From: Clostridiales bacterium
Lineage (GTDB): Bacteria > Bacillota > Clostridia > Oscillospirales > Ruminococcaceae
Direction of reading: 5' to 3'
Assembly: GCA_029007575.1 (NCBI GenBank)
Contig: JAQXIB010000210.1
Span: 1-17,527 of the forward strand
Length of the DNA stretch: 17,527 nt
Part shown: positions 4,520 through 13,404 of the stretch, one piece after another
Numbering within the stretch: the stretch's first letter is position 1
Layout: every line of letters begins with the position of its first letter
The notes under the pieces: generated by a model
Seen by the model: only the letters and a program-made list of their open reading frames with translations
The model's database searches: none
What the model was told of the DNA's origin: nothing
Translations under genes and position numbers: made by a program

Positions 4520-6721
4520 ATGAACGAAAAAAATCCAAAAAAGAACACAAAATCAACAGCATCCAAGCATAAAGCAAAAAAGAAACCAACATCTAAAGGA
4601 ATGCGAATTTTTAAAAAGGTTATGGCCACGGTCGGCAAAGTTTTTGCCACGATGTTTTTGGTAGGCGTGATTACGGGATGTATCGTTATCACCGCGCTCA
4701 CCGTCTATGTCATGAAATTTTCCGACAGCACCGACCTTGTTGACATTTCCGACTTAAAGGAAAATTATACCACGATCGTATATGCCAACGATTCCAGCGG
4801 CACCCCGGTCGAGGTGGAGAAGCTGTATTCCGAAGAAAACCGTGAATGGGTCGATCTGGAAGACATCCCCATCCATGTGCAAAGAGCCTTTATCGCTACC
4901 GAGGACAAACGATTTTACGATCATCAGGGCGTTGACTGGAAACGTACTTTTGCTTCTTTTGCAAACCTGTTTTTGCATTTTTATGATACCAAACAGGGCG
5001 GATCCACTATTACCCAGCAGGTGATCAAAAATGTAACCAATGATACAGACCAAAGTATTCCGCGTAAGGTCAGAGAAATATTCCGCGCAATGAATATGGA
5101 ACGGGAATTTTTAAAAGATGACATTCTGGAATGTTACATGAATATTATTGCGCTTGGCGGCGATCAATACGGGGTGCAGGCAGCATCGAAATATTATTTC
5201 AACAAAGATGTCAAGGACTTAACCTTGGCGGAAGGCGCTTCTCTGGCGGCTACGATTAAAAGTCCGAATTCACTCAATCCAAAAAAAAATCCGGAAAAGA
5301 ACAAAGCCCGCAGAAACGATTATACCCTCAAGGAAATGAAAAAGTTGGGGCTGATTACCGAGGAGCAATACGAAGCAGCAATCAAAGAAGAAATCGTGGT
5401 TGCCGGAACCCAAACCGACAAAACCGATACCCCAATCAAGAAAGTCCAAAGCTACTTTACCGATCATATTATCAATGAAGTCGTTGATGACCTGATGGAA
5501 ACTTACGACTGGGACAAAGCCTATGCACAGCATAAGTTATATACCGCCGGATATCGCATCTACACAACAATGGATATCGAATTGCAGAAAACGCTGGAGG
5601 ACAAATATAAAGATCCTCTGACGTTTTACAGCACCAGCAAAGTCAAGGATCCGCCGCAATCGGCCATGATCGTTTTGGATTACAGCGGAAACATTAAAGC
5701 GGTTGTCGGCAGACGGGGCGAAAAATCGCAGGCACGGGTATTCAATTTTGCCACCATGGCGAATTTAGGAATCGGTTCGTCGATCAAGCCTCTTTCGGTA
5801 TACGCACCCATGATAGACGCCAATTTGATCCATTACTCCACCATGGTGCAGGATTCCCCCTCCATCAAGAACCAAGACGGCACCTTGGGACCGAAAAACT
5901 ACGAGGGCAGGGGCACCAACCAGTGGATCACCATTGAGCATGCGATCCGGGTTTCCAAAAATACCGTTCCTGCCAAGTTATTATTGGAAAACGATTACCG
6001 TCAAAAAAGCTTTGACTTTTTACAAAATAAATTAAGAATCTCCTCTTTGGTAAAATCCAAAAAGGTAACCTCAGAAAACGGCAAAACACAGGTACTCAGC
6101 GATGTAGACTACGCGCGTTTGGCAATGGGTTCCCTGGTCTATGGAGTCAAATTATCCGAACTTGCCGCGGCATATGAGATGTTCGGCAACGGCGGATATT
6201 ACAATGAACCGGTCGCTTATACCAAAGTGACCTCTGCGGACGGCAAGACAGTGATCCTGGAAAAAGAGCCGAGACCGGTTCGCGTTATTTCGGAAGAGAC
6301 GGCAAGCGTAATGAACAAACTGCTGCAGCGCGTCGTGGAAGGTCCAAGCGGTACCGGACGATATGCCAAACTGTCCACCCACAAGGTTGTCGGAAAAACC
6401 GGTACGGCAAACGACGGCAAAAGTCAGGTCTTTGTCGGATTAACTCCTTACTATATCGGTGCTGTATGGGTCGGATATGAAACGCCGAAGGAATTCAGCA
6501 ACAATGTCGTCTATAAACCGGCTGTCATTTGGAAAAATGTACTGGAGGGCGTACACAAAAAACTTCCCGCCAAGGAATTTGTTTTGTCCAGCAAAATGAA
6601 AGAACTTGCCTATTGTACTGAAACCGGTTATCGTGCCAGCGGAAACTGCCCGAACACCGCAACCGGATATTATAAATCGGATAACATTCCGTCTATTTGC
6701 ACCAAACACCTCTCAGAATAG
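4520..6721 (+). CDS. class A penicillin-binding protein (PBP1A family)
   Basis: This bifunctional cell-wall synthase of 733 residues polymerises lipid II into glycan strands and cross-links the stem peptides at the outer membrane face. The order is a Lys-rich cytoplasmic tail (1-40), a membrane helix (about 41-64), the GT51 domain with EDKRFYDH (catalytic E128), KQGGSTITQQ (158-167) and the second-Glu region ILECYMN (E204), then the transpeptidase domain with SSIK (nucleophile S420, K423), SKN (479-481) and KTGT (626-629). A C-terminal tail holds three cysteines. All catalytic residues are intact. I place the start at 4520, after AAGGAGG, rather than at the in-frame ATG at 4478. mreB/mbl follows 41 bases later with no terminator between. 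Confidence 0.95.
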   Translation: MNEKNPKKNTKSTASKHKAKKKPTSKGMRIFKKVMATVGKVFATMFLVGVITGCIVITALTVYVMKFSDSTDLVDISDLKENYTTIVYANDSSGTPVEVEKLYSEENREWVDLEDIPIHVQRAFIATEDKRFYDHQGVDWKRTFASFANLFLHFYDTKQGGSTITQQVIKNVTNDTDQSIPRKVREIFRAMNMEREFLKDDILECYMNIIALGGDQYGVQAASKYYFNKDVKDLTLAEGASLAATIKSPNSLNPKKNPEKNKARRNDYTLKEMKKLGLITEEQYEAAIKEEIVVAGTQTDKTDTPIKKVQSYFTDHIINEVVDDLMETYDWDKAYAQHKLYTAGYRIYTTMDIELQKTLEDKYKDPLTFYSTSKVKDPPQSAMIVLDYSGNIKAVVGRRGEKSQARVFNFATMANLGIGSSIKPLSVYAPMIDANLIHYSTMVQDSPSIKNQDGTLGPKNYEGRGTNQWITIEHAIRVSKNTVPAKLLLENDYRQKSFDFLQNKLRISSLVKSKKVTSENGKTQVLSDVDYARLAMGSLVYGVKLSELAAAYEMFGNGGYYNEPVAYTKVTSADGKTVILEKEPRPVRVISEETASVMNKLLQRVVEGPSGTGRYAKLSTHKVVGKTGTANDGKSQVFVGLTPYYIGAVWVGYETPKEFSNNVVYKPAVIWKNVLEGVHKKLPAKEFVLSSKMKELAYCTETGYRASGNCPNTATGYYKSDNIPSICTKHLSE

Positions 6722-6762
6722 ATTACATCAATATACTGTGTATCAGGGAAAGGTATGAGAAC

Positions 6763-7779
6763 ATGTCATCATTGGATATTGGAATTGATTTGGGTACCAC
6801 ATCTGTTATCGTTTATATGCACGGAAAAGGAATTATTCTCAGAGAACCCTCGGTGGTCGCTGTAGACACCAGAAATGATACCGTTATTGCGGTGGGAACA
6901 GAGGCCTTTGAAATGGTTGGCAAAACTCCTGCTTATATCAACGCCGTGCATCCGTTAAAAGACGGCGTTATTTCCGATCATGTCCTTACCGAATACATGA
7001 TAAAGGAGTTCTTGAGAAAAACCAGCGAAAGTCTGATGATCAAGCCGCGCGTAGCAATTTGCGTTCCTTCCGCCATCACTGATGTAGAATCCAGAGCAGT
7101 CATACGAGCCGCTATCAGCGCCGGCGCCCGAAAGGTCTATTTGGTAGAAGAACCGATTGCCGCAGCAATCGGCGCAGGAGTGAATATTTCCCAGGCAAAC
7201 GGCACTTTGGTCGTGGATGTCGGCGGCGGCACCACCGATGTTGCGATCATTTCTCTTAGCGGCATCGTGCAGTCCGATTCGATTAAAATTGCCGGTAATA
7301 CCTTTGATGCAGCAATTGTCAGATATCTGCGTCATCAATATAAGTTGCTGATCGGAGAACGCATGGCCGAAAAAATCAAAATTGAGTTAGCTAATGTGTT
7401 CGACCCATCCGATGAAAAGAAAATGGATGTCAAAGGCAGAAATCTTGTTACCGGACTGCCGCAGCGCCTGACCATTACGCAATCCGAATTGTTGCCGTGT
7501 TTACAGGAATGCTGTCTTGGTATTATCAATTCCATCAGACGTGTTTTAGAGTTAGCGCCGCCGGAGCTGGTCGGAGATATCCACTCTAACGGCATTATAC
7601 TAACCGGAGGAGGCAGTCTGCTGTGCGGTTTGGATAAACTGATCGCTTCTTATATTAAAGTAAACGTCCGCCGTGCTGATACTCCGACCGACAGTGTAGC
7701 GATCGGTACCGGAAATGTATTTGACTATATTTCAGATCTCAATGACGGATTCGTGAATGCTTCTACCTATGAACATTAA
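6763..7779 (+). CDS. MreB/Mbl-family actin-like rod-shape protein
   Basis: This 338-residue actin homologue forms membrane-associated filaments that steer lateral wall synthesis. Family motifs are clear: phosphate-1 DLGTT (9-13), HPLKDGVI (63-70), EEPIAAAIGAG (129-139), phosphate-2 DVGGGTTD (152-159) and an adenosine-binding ILTGGGS near the C-terminus. The segment IKIAGNTFDAAI, followed by YKLLIGERMAEKIKIE, resembles Mbl-type members; the Asp usual after AG is Asn here (N179), perhaps of no consequence. ATG at 6763 follows GGAAAGG; the ORF is open 22 codons further back into the PBP gene, but that part is not MreB-like. It is co-directional with PBP1A, likely co-transcribed, and has no mreC or mreD beside it. 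I leave the symbol open between mreB and mbl. Confidence 0.92.
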   Translation: MSSLDIGIDLGTTSVIVYMHGKGIILREPSVVAVDTRNDTVIAVGTEAFEMVGKTPAYINAVHPLKDGVISDHVLTEYMIKEFLRKTSESLMIKPRVAICVPSAITDVESRAVIRAAISAGARKVYLVEEPIAAAIGAGVNISQANGTLVVDVGGGTTDVAIISLSGIVQSDSIKIAGNTFDAAIVRYLRHQYKLLIGERMAEKIKIELANVFDPSDEKKMDVKGRNLVTGLPQRLTITQSELLPCLQECCLGIINSIRRVLELAPPELVGDIHSNGIILTGGGSLLCGLDKLIASYIKVNVRRADTPTDSVAIGTGNVFDYISDLNDGFVNASTYEH

Positions 7780-7798
7780 GTTAAGCCTATTAAATATC

Positions 7799-7833
7799 AA
7801 CAGCAACCCTGTAAAACAGCGGTTGCTGTTTTG
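7799..7833 (+). terminator. intrinsic terminator after mreB/mbl
   Basis: AACAGCAACC (7799-7808) pairs perfectly with GGTTGCTGTT (7821-7830) across a 12-base loop, followed by a short T-rich run. It lies 20 bases after the mreB/mbl stop and separates the cell-wall pair from typA. Confidence 0.8.
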
Positions 7834-7883
7834 CTTATATCTACAAAATATGACAGGTTATTGTCTGTTTTTCTAAATTTCAA

Positions 7884-7912
7884 TGGACATATTTGTACTT
7901 TAGTGATATAAT
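7884..7912 (+). promoter_or_regulatory. promoter of typA
   Basis: TGGACA (7884-7889) and TATAAT (7907-7912) are spaced by 17 bases, with TGA just before the -10 giving an extended -10. It lies 45 bases before the typA start and after the previous gene's terminator. Confidence 0.75.
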
Positions 7913-7957
7913 AATACATTGTTCAAAAATACAATGAGATAAATTGGAGGAAGCATT

Positions 7958-9772
7958 GTGATTAGAGAAGATTTGCGCAACGTCGCAATCATCGCCCACG
8001 TTGACCACGGAAAAACTACATTGGTAGATGAAATGTTAAAACAAGGTGGTGCTTTCCGTGAAAATCAGGTGGTGGAAGACCGCGTTATGGATTCCAACGA
8101 CTTGGAACGGGAACGCGGCATCACAATTTTAGCTAAAAACACATCGGTACATTATAAAGGTGTAAAAATCAATATTATCGACACCCCCGGACACGCTGAT
8201 TTCGGCGGAGAAGTAGAACGTGCACTCAAGATGGTAAACGGTGTGCTTTTATTGGTAGACGCAGCAGAAGGGCCGATGCCGCAAACTCGCTTCGTGCTGC
8301 AAAAGGCATTAGAGTTGGGACATCGTATTATTGTTATCGTAAATAAAATTGACCGACCGGACGCCCGTCTGGATGAAATTGCCGATGAGGTGCTGGAATT
8401 ATTGCTGGATCTGGATGCCAGCGAAGAACAATTGGAAAGCCCGATTTTGTTCTGCTCCGGCCGTTCCGGTACGGCTTCCCTGTCGCAATATGAAGCCGGT
8501 ACCGATCTGGTACCCTTGTTTGATACCATCTTAAATTACATTCCCGCTCCGGAGGGTGATCCGGATGACGAACTGCAGCTGCTGGTATCTTCCATCGATT
8601 ATAATGAATACGTCGGGCGAATTGCGATCGGCAGAGTAGAACGAGGCGTGATTAAGCAAAATCAAGAGGTTATGGTTTCTGATTATCACAATAGCAAAGA
8701 ACCTTACCGCGGCAAGATTGTCAATATGTATCAAATAGAAGGTTTGAACCGCGTTCCGGCCGACACCGCCTCAGTCGGAGATATTGTTTGCTTTTCGGGT
8801 ATCGAAAATATCACCATCGGCGATACCATCACTTCAACCACCAAAGTAGAACCTCTGCCCTTTGTAAAAATCAGCGAGCCAACCGTAGAAATGACGTTTT
8901 CGGTAAATGACAGCCCGTTTGCCGGGCGGGAAGGTAAATTTGTAACATCACGCCAGCTCCGCGACCGATTGTTTAAAGAATTGCTCAAGGACGTTTCATT
9001 GCGTGTATCTGAAACCGACACCACCGAGAGCTTTATTGTCAGCGGTCGTGGCGAAATGCACCTATCCATTTTGATCGAAACCATGCGCCGGGAAGGTTTT
9101 GAACTGTCTGTCAGCACACCCAGAGTATTGTTTAAAGAAATAGACGGTAAAAAATGTGAGCCGATCGAGCGCCTGTCCATCGACGTACCCGAAGAATATA
9201 TGGGCACTGTTATGGAAAAAATGGGTGCCCGCAAAGGCGAGATCGTCAGTATGCATCCGCAAGGCTCCCGCATGAGAATGGAATTTCTGATTCCGTCTCG
9301 TGGATTGTTCGGTTATCGAAACGAATTTATGACCGACACCAAAGGCGACGGCATATTAAATACTTTGTTCGACAGCTATCAACCGTATAAAGGGGATATT
9401 CCCCGCCGCGCCTCCGGGTCTTTAATTTCCTTTGAAACCGGTGAGGCAGTCACTTACGGATTGTACAACGCACAGGAACGCGGCACCTTATTTATCGGTG
9501 CAGGAACTCCGGTATACGAAGGAATGGTAGTCGGCGCTTCCCCTAAAGCAGAGGATTTGGTAGTGAATGTCTGCAAAAAGAAACATGTTACTAATATGCG
9601 TGCTTCCGGCTCTGACGAAGCGCTGCGCTTGGTCACTCCCCGTATTTTCAGCTTGGAAGAATCCATTGAATTTTTAGCGGAGGACGAGCTGTTGGAAGTC
9701 ACTCCGAAAAGCCTTCGTATTCGCAAACGGATCTTAAGCAATCAGCTTCGTGCAAAACAGCGTAATAAATAA
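7958..9772 (+). CDS. typA: ribosome-associated GTPase TypA/BipA
   Basis: This 604-residue translational GTPase acts on the 70S ribosome and is linked in other bacteria to 50S assembly at low temperature and to stress. The G-domain motifs are complete: AHVDHGKTT (13-21), switch-I RERGITI (51-57), DTPGH (75-79) and NKID (129-132). They are followed by EF-Tu domain II-like and EF-G-like C-terminal modules and the BipA-specific C-terminal region ending KRILSNQLRAKQRNK. Length matches the family. Translation starts at GTG, 7 bases after GGAGG. The gene is monocistronic, with its own promoter and the strong hairpin at 9792-9846. Confidence 0.97.
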   Translation: MIREDLRNVAIIAHVDHGKTTLVDEMLKQGGAFRENQVVEDRVMDSNDLERERGITILAKNTSVHYKGVKINIIDTPGHADFGGEVERALKMVNGVLLLVDAAEGPMPQTRFVLQKALELGHRIIVIVNKIDRPDARLDEIADEVLELLLDLDASEEQLESPILFCSGRSGTASLSQYEAGTDLVPLFDTILNYIPAPEGDPDDELQLLVSSIDYNEYVGRIAIGRVERGVIKQNQEVMVSDYHNSKEPYRGKIVNMYQIEGLNRVPADTASVGDIVCFSGIENITIGDTITSTTKVEPLPFVKISEPTVEMTFSVNDSPFAGREGKFVTSRQLRDRLFKELLKDVSLRVSETDTTESFIVSGRGEMHLSILIETMRREGFELSVSTPRVLFKEIDGKKCEPIERLSIDVPEEYMGTVMEKMGARKGEIVSMHPQGSRMRMEFLIPSRGLFGYRNEFMTDTKGDGILNTLFDSYQPYKGDIPRRASGSLISFETGEAVTYGLYNAQERGTLFIGAGTPVYEGMVVGASPKAEDLVVNVCKKKHVTNMRASGSDEALRLVTPRIFSLEESIEFLAEDELLEVTPKSLRIRKRILSNQLRAKQRNK

Positions 9773-9791
9773 TGTCTACTGAACAAATTCA

Positions 9792-9846
9792 ATCACCAAT
9801 AAAACAGGCGATGGAAATACATTCCATCGCCTGTTTTATTGGTGAT
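9792..9846. terminator. 25-bp perfect bidirectional terminator, typA/acpP
   Basis: Bases 9792-9816 pair without mismatch with 9822-9846 across a 5-base loop. The GC-rich core CAGGCGATGG is preceded by AAAA on the 5' arm and followed by TTTT on the 3' arm, so a working terminator can be read from either strand. It lies between the convergent typA (stop at 9772) and acpP (stop at 9874). Confidence 0.9.
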
Positions 9847-9873
9847 CCGATTTGCTTTGTCGTATCGAAATCA

Positions 9874-10104
9874 TTAGTCAATGTTGTCTTCAATATATTT
9901 TACAATATCGCCAACAGTTTTGATGTTTTCGACCTGATCATCCGGAATCTCAAGGTCAAATTCTTCTTCTAAGGACATTACGAGATCAACAATATCCAAC
10001 GAATCAGCGCCTAAATCATCAGTAATAGATGCCTCTGGCGTTACCTTTTCTTCCTCAACGTCGAGTTGGTCGATTAAAATACTTTTTACTTTCTCAAATA
10101 CCAT
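9874..10104 (-). CDS. acpP: acyl carrier protein
   Basis: This small acidic four-helix carrier holds growing acyl chains on a 4'-phosphopantetheine arm. The DSL motif is in the canonical segment LGADSLDIVDLVM, with attachment Ser35 when counted from the ATG at 10104; the length of 76 residues is typical. An ATG 9 bases further upstream (10113) directly abuts AAAGGA and is too close to be used, while the ATG at 10104 is 9 bases from it. The gene follows accA on the same strand after 95 bases. It has its own likely promoter (10147-10175), in keeping with the high expression ACP needs. Confidence 0.95.
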   Translation of the reverse strand: MVFEKVKSILIDQLDVEEEKVTPEASITDDLGADSLDIVDLVMSLEEEFDLEIPDDQVENIKTVGDIVKYIEDNID

Positions 10105-10146
10105 CTTATTCATTCCTTTCTAAAAAATGCAAATGTTATATATCAT

Positions 10147-10175
10147 ATTATACTTTTACAGTGCGAGCCTGATAA
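10147..10175 (-). promoter_or_regulatory. promoter of acpP
   Basis: On the minus strand TTATCA (10170-10175) and a perfect TATAAT (10147-10152) are 17 bases apart, 43 bases before the acpP start. No terminator is visible between accA and acpP, so read-through from the operon could add to this promoter. Confidence 0.6.
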
Positions 10176-10199
10176 AATATAATGCAATACCAAAAAGTT

Positions 10200-11003
10200 T
10201 TATTCCTGGAACACACCGATTTTTCTGAATTTATTATAACGGCTGTCTAACAAATTTTCAAGTGTTTTTTCAGAAAGTCTTTGCAAAGCCGATAAAATAT
10301 ATTCTGAAATATTTTCGGCCATCATTTGATGGTTATTGTGCGCACCACCGGACGGTTCTTTTATTATAACCTCACATACGCCAAATTGCAATAAGTCTTC
10401 CGCAGTTATTTTAGAAATATTTGCGGCTTCCATTTCCCGCGAAGCATCTTTCCATAAAATCGAAGCAAAACCACGCGGCGAAATCACCGAGTATACTGCG
10501 TTTTCCAGCATTGCTAGCTCATCGCAGACGCCAAGCGCCAACGCGCCTCCGCTTCCGCCTTCTCCTAAAACAATGGAAATAATCGGCACCTTAATATCAA
10601 AAAACTCCATTAAGTTTTTGGCAATTGCTTCGCCCTGCCCGCGTTCCTCCGCACCGATCCCGCAAAACGCACCGGGCGTATCGATAAAGCAAATGATCGG
10701 ACGATGAAATTTTTCCGCTTGCTTTGCCAACCGCAGAGCCTTGCGATACCCTTCCGGATGCGGCATGGAAAAGTTGCTTTCCTTGTTTTCCTCGATGCTG
10801 CGTCCTTTGACCTGTGCAATAATAGTAACCGCTATTCCGTTTATGGTTGCGATGCCGCCGGTAATGGCTTTATCATCACCGTAATAACGATCTCCGTGCA
10901 TTTCATAATAGTCATCAAAAATCAATGGAATATAGTCCTTTATCGTAGGACGGTTTTTATTCCGTACAATCGTCAGCCGATCCCATGCAGTCAAATTAGC
11001 CAT
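10200..11003 (-). CDS. accA: acetyl-CoA carboxylase carboxyltransferase subunit alpha
   Basis: This is the alpha half of the carboxyltransferase that moves CO2 from carboxybiotin on AccB to acetyl-CoA, making malonyl-CoA. The crotonase-fold signature is seen: DTPGAFCGIGAEERGQGEAIA, then GEGGSGGALALG, which forms the oxyanion-type site, then ISPRGFASILWKD. At 267 residues it is shorter than E. coli AccA (319), mostly through a short N-terminal region, as in several Firmicutes. I choose ATG at 11003 (start MANLTAWDR). Its first codons overlap the accD stop by 8 bases, so alpha and beta, which form a heterotetramer, are translationally coupled. An ATG at 11015 is possible. Confidence 0.95.
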   Translation of the reverse strand: MANLTAWDRLTIVRNKNRPTIKDYIPLIFDDYYEMHGDRYYGDDKAITGGIATINGIAVTIIAQVKGRSIEENKESNFSMPHPEGYRKALRLAKQAEKFHRPIICFIDTPGAFCGIGAEERGQGEAIAKNLMEFFDIKVPIISIVLGEGGSGGALALGVCDELAMLENAVYSVISPRGFASILWKDASREMEAANISKITAEDLLQFGVCEVIIKEPSGGAHNNHQMMAENISEYILSALQRLSEKTLENLLDSRYNKFRKIGVFQE

Positions 11004-11874
11004 GATACTCACCATCCCTTCCCTGTTGATGATAAGAAATCAATCTGGATAGCGTCCGCCGCATTTTTTTGCGCTCCACGATCATATCCACAAAGCCATG
11101 CTGAAGCAAAAACTCCGCTGACTGAAAATCATCAGGCAAACGTTGCTTAATGGTTCCCTCTATCACCCGCCGGCCTGCAAAACCCACTAAAACTTTCGGC
11201 TCGGCAATAATAATATCGCCCAACGAGGCAAAGGAAGCGGTCACACCGCCGGTCGTCGGATCGGTCAAAACCGTAATATACAATAAACCCTTCGCGCTGT
11301 GACGTCCGACCGCGGCAGAGGTTTTCGCCATCTGCATCAAAGAGATGATTCCCTCCTGCATCCGTGCGCCGCCCGAAGCTGTAAACAGCACCACCGGCAG
11401 TTTTTTATCAGTAGCACGTTCAAAAGCACGCGCAATTTTTTCTCCTACCACCGAGCCCATGGAAGCCATCATAAAATGAGAATCCATAATCCCGATGACA
11501 CAAGGGCGGTTTCGAATCGTGCATTCCCCGGTTACAATTGCTTCACGCAGCCCTGTTTGCGCCTGCAATTCCTTTATTTTTTCGGGATAATCCTTGAAGT
11601 TGAGCGGATTTGCGCTTTCCATATCAGCATCATACTCCATAAAGGAATCCTTGTCAACTGTCAGCTCTAACCGCTGGCTTACGGTTAGCCTTGCGTGATA
11701 ACCGCATTGGGCACATACTCTTACACTGCCGATGAAATCTTCCATAAACATCACATTTTGGCAGCGCGGACATTTAAATAAAAGGTCAGACGGAATGGTA
11801 ACCTTTCCGTTGCCCTGGTTTTTCGGTTCCGGGTCAAATCTTGATTTAACAACATTAAAGATATCTTCCAGCAA
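10996..11874 (-). CDS. accD: acetyl-CoA carboxylase carboxyltransferase subunit beta
   Basis: The beta subunit pairs with AccA in the acetyl-CoA carboxyltransferase. Its hallmark N-terminal zinc ribbon is complete: CPRC (C35, C38) and CAQC (C54, C57). The crotonase-like domain carries MDSHFMMASMGSVVGEK and the catalytic-region FTASGGARMQEG, followed by TTGGVTASFASLGD. Length, 292 residues, is normal. The start is a TTG, 7 bases after GGGAGG; there is no better ATG. It sits 56 bases after accC and overlaps accA by 8 bases, giving the compact accC-accD-accA order common in Firmicute fatty-acid operons. Confidence 0.96.
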   Translation of the reverse strand: MLEDIFNVVKSRFDPEPKNQGNGKVTIPSDLLFKCPRCQNVMFMEDFIGSVRVCAQCGYHARLTVSQRLELTVDKDSFMEYDADMESANPLNFKDYPEKIKELQAQTGLREAIVTGECTIRNRPCVIGIMDSHFMMASMGSVVGEKIARAFERATDKKLPVVLFTASGGARMQEGIISLMQMAKTSAAVGRHSAKGLLYITVLTDPTTGGVTASFASLGDIIIAEPKVLVGFAGRRVIEGTIKQRLPDDFQSAEFLLQHGFVDMIVERKKMRRTLSRLISYHQQGRDGEYHG

Positions 11875-11930
11875 GACAAAACCTCCCTCATTTCCTGATT
11901 GTAAAGAATGTCAAGCGACTGTATGCTCCG

Positions 11931-13274
11931 CTACATAATGGAAGTGCGATTTAAAAATCCGATATCATAGTCAGCCGTTTTAAAAGCATCGTTGCGGATC
12001 AGCTTCAGTTGGAAATCAATATTGGTTTCCACGCCCTCCACTAAAAATTCCGCGAGCGCCCATTTCATTTTCTGAATCGCTTCTTCTCTGGTCGGTGCAT
12101 AAGCAATCAGCTTCGCAATCATGCTGTCATAATACGGTGGTATGACATATCCCTGATATACCGCGCTGTCCACTCGCACCCCGGGTCCCCCGGGCATATG
12201 CAGACCGGCGATCTTTCCCGGACAGGGACGAAAATTATAGCGAGGATTCTCTGCGTTTATTCTACACTCAATTGCATGTCCCGTCAATAGGATATCTTTC
12301 TGTTCAAATGCAAGCTTTTCTCCTGCCGCAATCAAGATCTGCTGTTTGACCAAATCAATACCCGTTACCATCTCAGTGACAGGATGCTCCACCTGAATTC
12401 TGGTATTCATCTCCATAAAATAAAAATTATGATATTTGTCCACCAAAAACTCCACGGTACCCGCATTCCAATAATCGCAAGCCAAAGCCGCTTTGCAGGC
12501 TGCTTCTCCCATCTTCTGACGCAGTTCGGCAGTCATCACCGGACTCGGGCATTCCTCCAAAACCTTTTGATTCCGGCGCTGTAACGAGCAATCCCGCTCA
12601 CCTAAATGAACAACATTCCCGTATTTATCTGCCAACACCTGTATTTCGATATGGCGTGGATCGACAATAAATTTTTCAATATAAACGCCATCGTTTCCAA
12701 AATAAGACAATGCTTCTTGTTTCGCAGCGGTCACTGCCGATTCCAGCTCCGCGGGAGTTTCCACCATGCGGATTCCGCGTCCTCCGCCTCCTGCGGAAGC
12801 CTTTACCATGACCGGATATCCGATTTCTTCTGCAATTCGTTTGGCCTCCTGCATATCGGTAACAATCCCGTCCGAACCGGGAACAACCGGAACGCCCGCA
12901 TTTTTCATAGTAGCCTTTGCAGTTGCCTTGTCCCCCATCAAATCAATGGATTTTGCCTGCGGACCGATAAAAGTCACACCGCATTTTTCACAGGTTTTGG
13001 CAAACAAGGAATTTTCGGACAAAAACCCAAATCCGGGGTGGACCGCTTCCGCACCGGTCAATTCGCAGGCCGCCAAAATGGCTTTGATATTCAAATAGCT
13101 ATCCTTGGTTGCCGACGGACCGATGCAAATGGCTTCATCGGCAATCTTTGCGTGAAGTGCATTACGATCCGCCTCTGAAAACACCGCAACGGTGCGAATC
13201 GAAAGCTCACGGCAGGCACGAATGATCCGAACCGCAATTTCACCGCGGTTGGCGATTAAAACCTTTTTAAACAT
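11931..13274 (-). CDS. accC: biotin carboxylase subunit of acetyl-CoA carboxylase
   Basis: This is the ATP-grasp enzyme that carboxylates biotin on AccB using bicarbonate and ATP. From ATG at 13274 the 447 residues match the family closely: MFKKVLIANRGEIAVRI at the start, HPGFGFLSEN (79-88), DK at 115-116 (ATP-binding Lys116), the glycine loop AGGGGRG (161-167), GERDCS (225-230) and the catalytic EMNTRIQVEH (288-297, Arg292). The ORF runs open 36 codons further upstream, but that part is not family-like. There is no standard ribosome site before this ATG; instead a hairpin (13286-13318) precedes it. The 288-bp gap to fabZ, unlike the tight spacing elsewhere in the operon, contains the second copy of the structured repeat. 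Confidence 0.96.
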   Translation of the reverse strand: MFKKVLIANRGEIAVRIIRACRELSIRTVAVFSEADRNALHAKIADEAICIGPSATKDSYLNIKAILAACELTGAEAVHPGFGFLSENSLFAKTCEKCGVTFIGPQAKSIDLMGDKATAKATMKNAGVPVVPGSDGIVTDMQEAKRIAEEIGYPVMVKASAGGGGRGIRMVETPAELESAVTAAKQEALSYFGNDGVYIEKFIVDPRHIEIQVLADKYGNVVHLGERDCSLQRRNQKVLEECPSPVMTAELRQKMGEAACKAALACDYWNAGTVEFLVDKYHNFYFMEMNTRIQVEHPVTEMVTGIDLVKQQILIAAGEKLAFEQKDILLTGHAIECRINAENPRYNFRPCPGKIAGLHMPGGPGVRVDSAVYQGYVIPPYYDSMIAKLIAYAPTREEAIQKMKWALAEFLVEGVETNIDFQLKLIRNDAFKTADYDIGFLNRTSIM

Positions 13275-13285
13275 AATATGAATCA

Positions 13286-13318
13286 TTTTTCTGTGGGACT
13301 CACACCTTGACAGAAAAA
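13286..13318 (-). promoter_or_regulatory. hairpin just upstream of accC start (possible translational control)
   Basis: TTTTTCTGT (13286-13294) and ACAGAAAAA (13310-13318) form a perfect 9-bp inverted repeat with a 15-base loop, 11 bases before the accC ATG. In the transcript the loop contains AAGGTGTGAG, the only purine-rich ribosome-site-like sequence nearby. A second GAAAAAC copy at 13330-13336 could give an alternative pairing. A regulatory effect is a hypothesis. Confidence 0.4.
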
Positions 13319-13404
13319 CTCCCTTTCCCGAAAAACTGTTATCCGCGATATAGTGTCTGCAATACCTGTTGTTTCGCATCAACTGTTTTTACAAAATATG
13401 TTTT

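Noticed and set aside
9772..9972. Plus-strand 66-codon ORF after typA
   Set aside because: It crosses the terminator hairpin and is antisense to acpP, with no ribosome site and no family resemblance.
12606..13178. Plus-strand 190-codon ORF
   Set aside because: It is fully antisense to accC, and its sequence has the His/Cys/Phe-rich look of a shadow frame.
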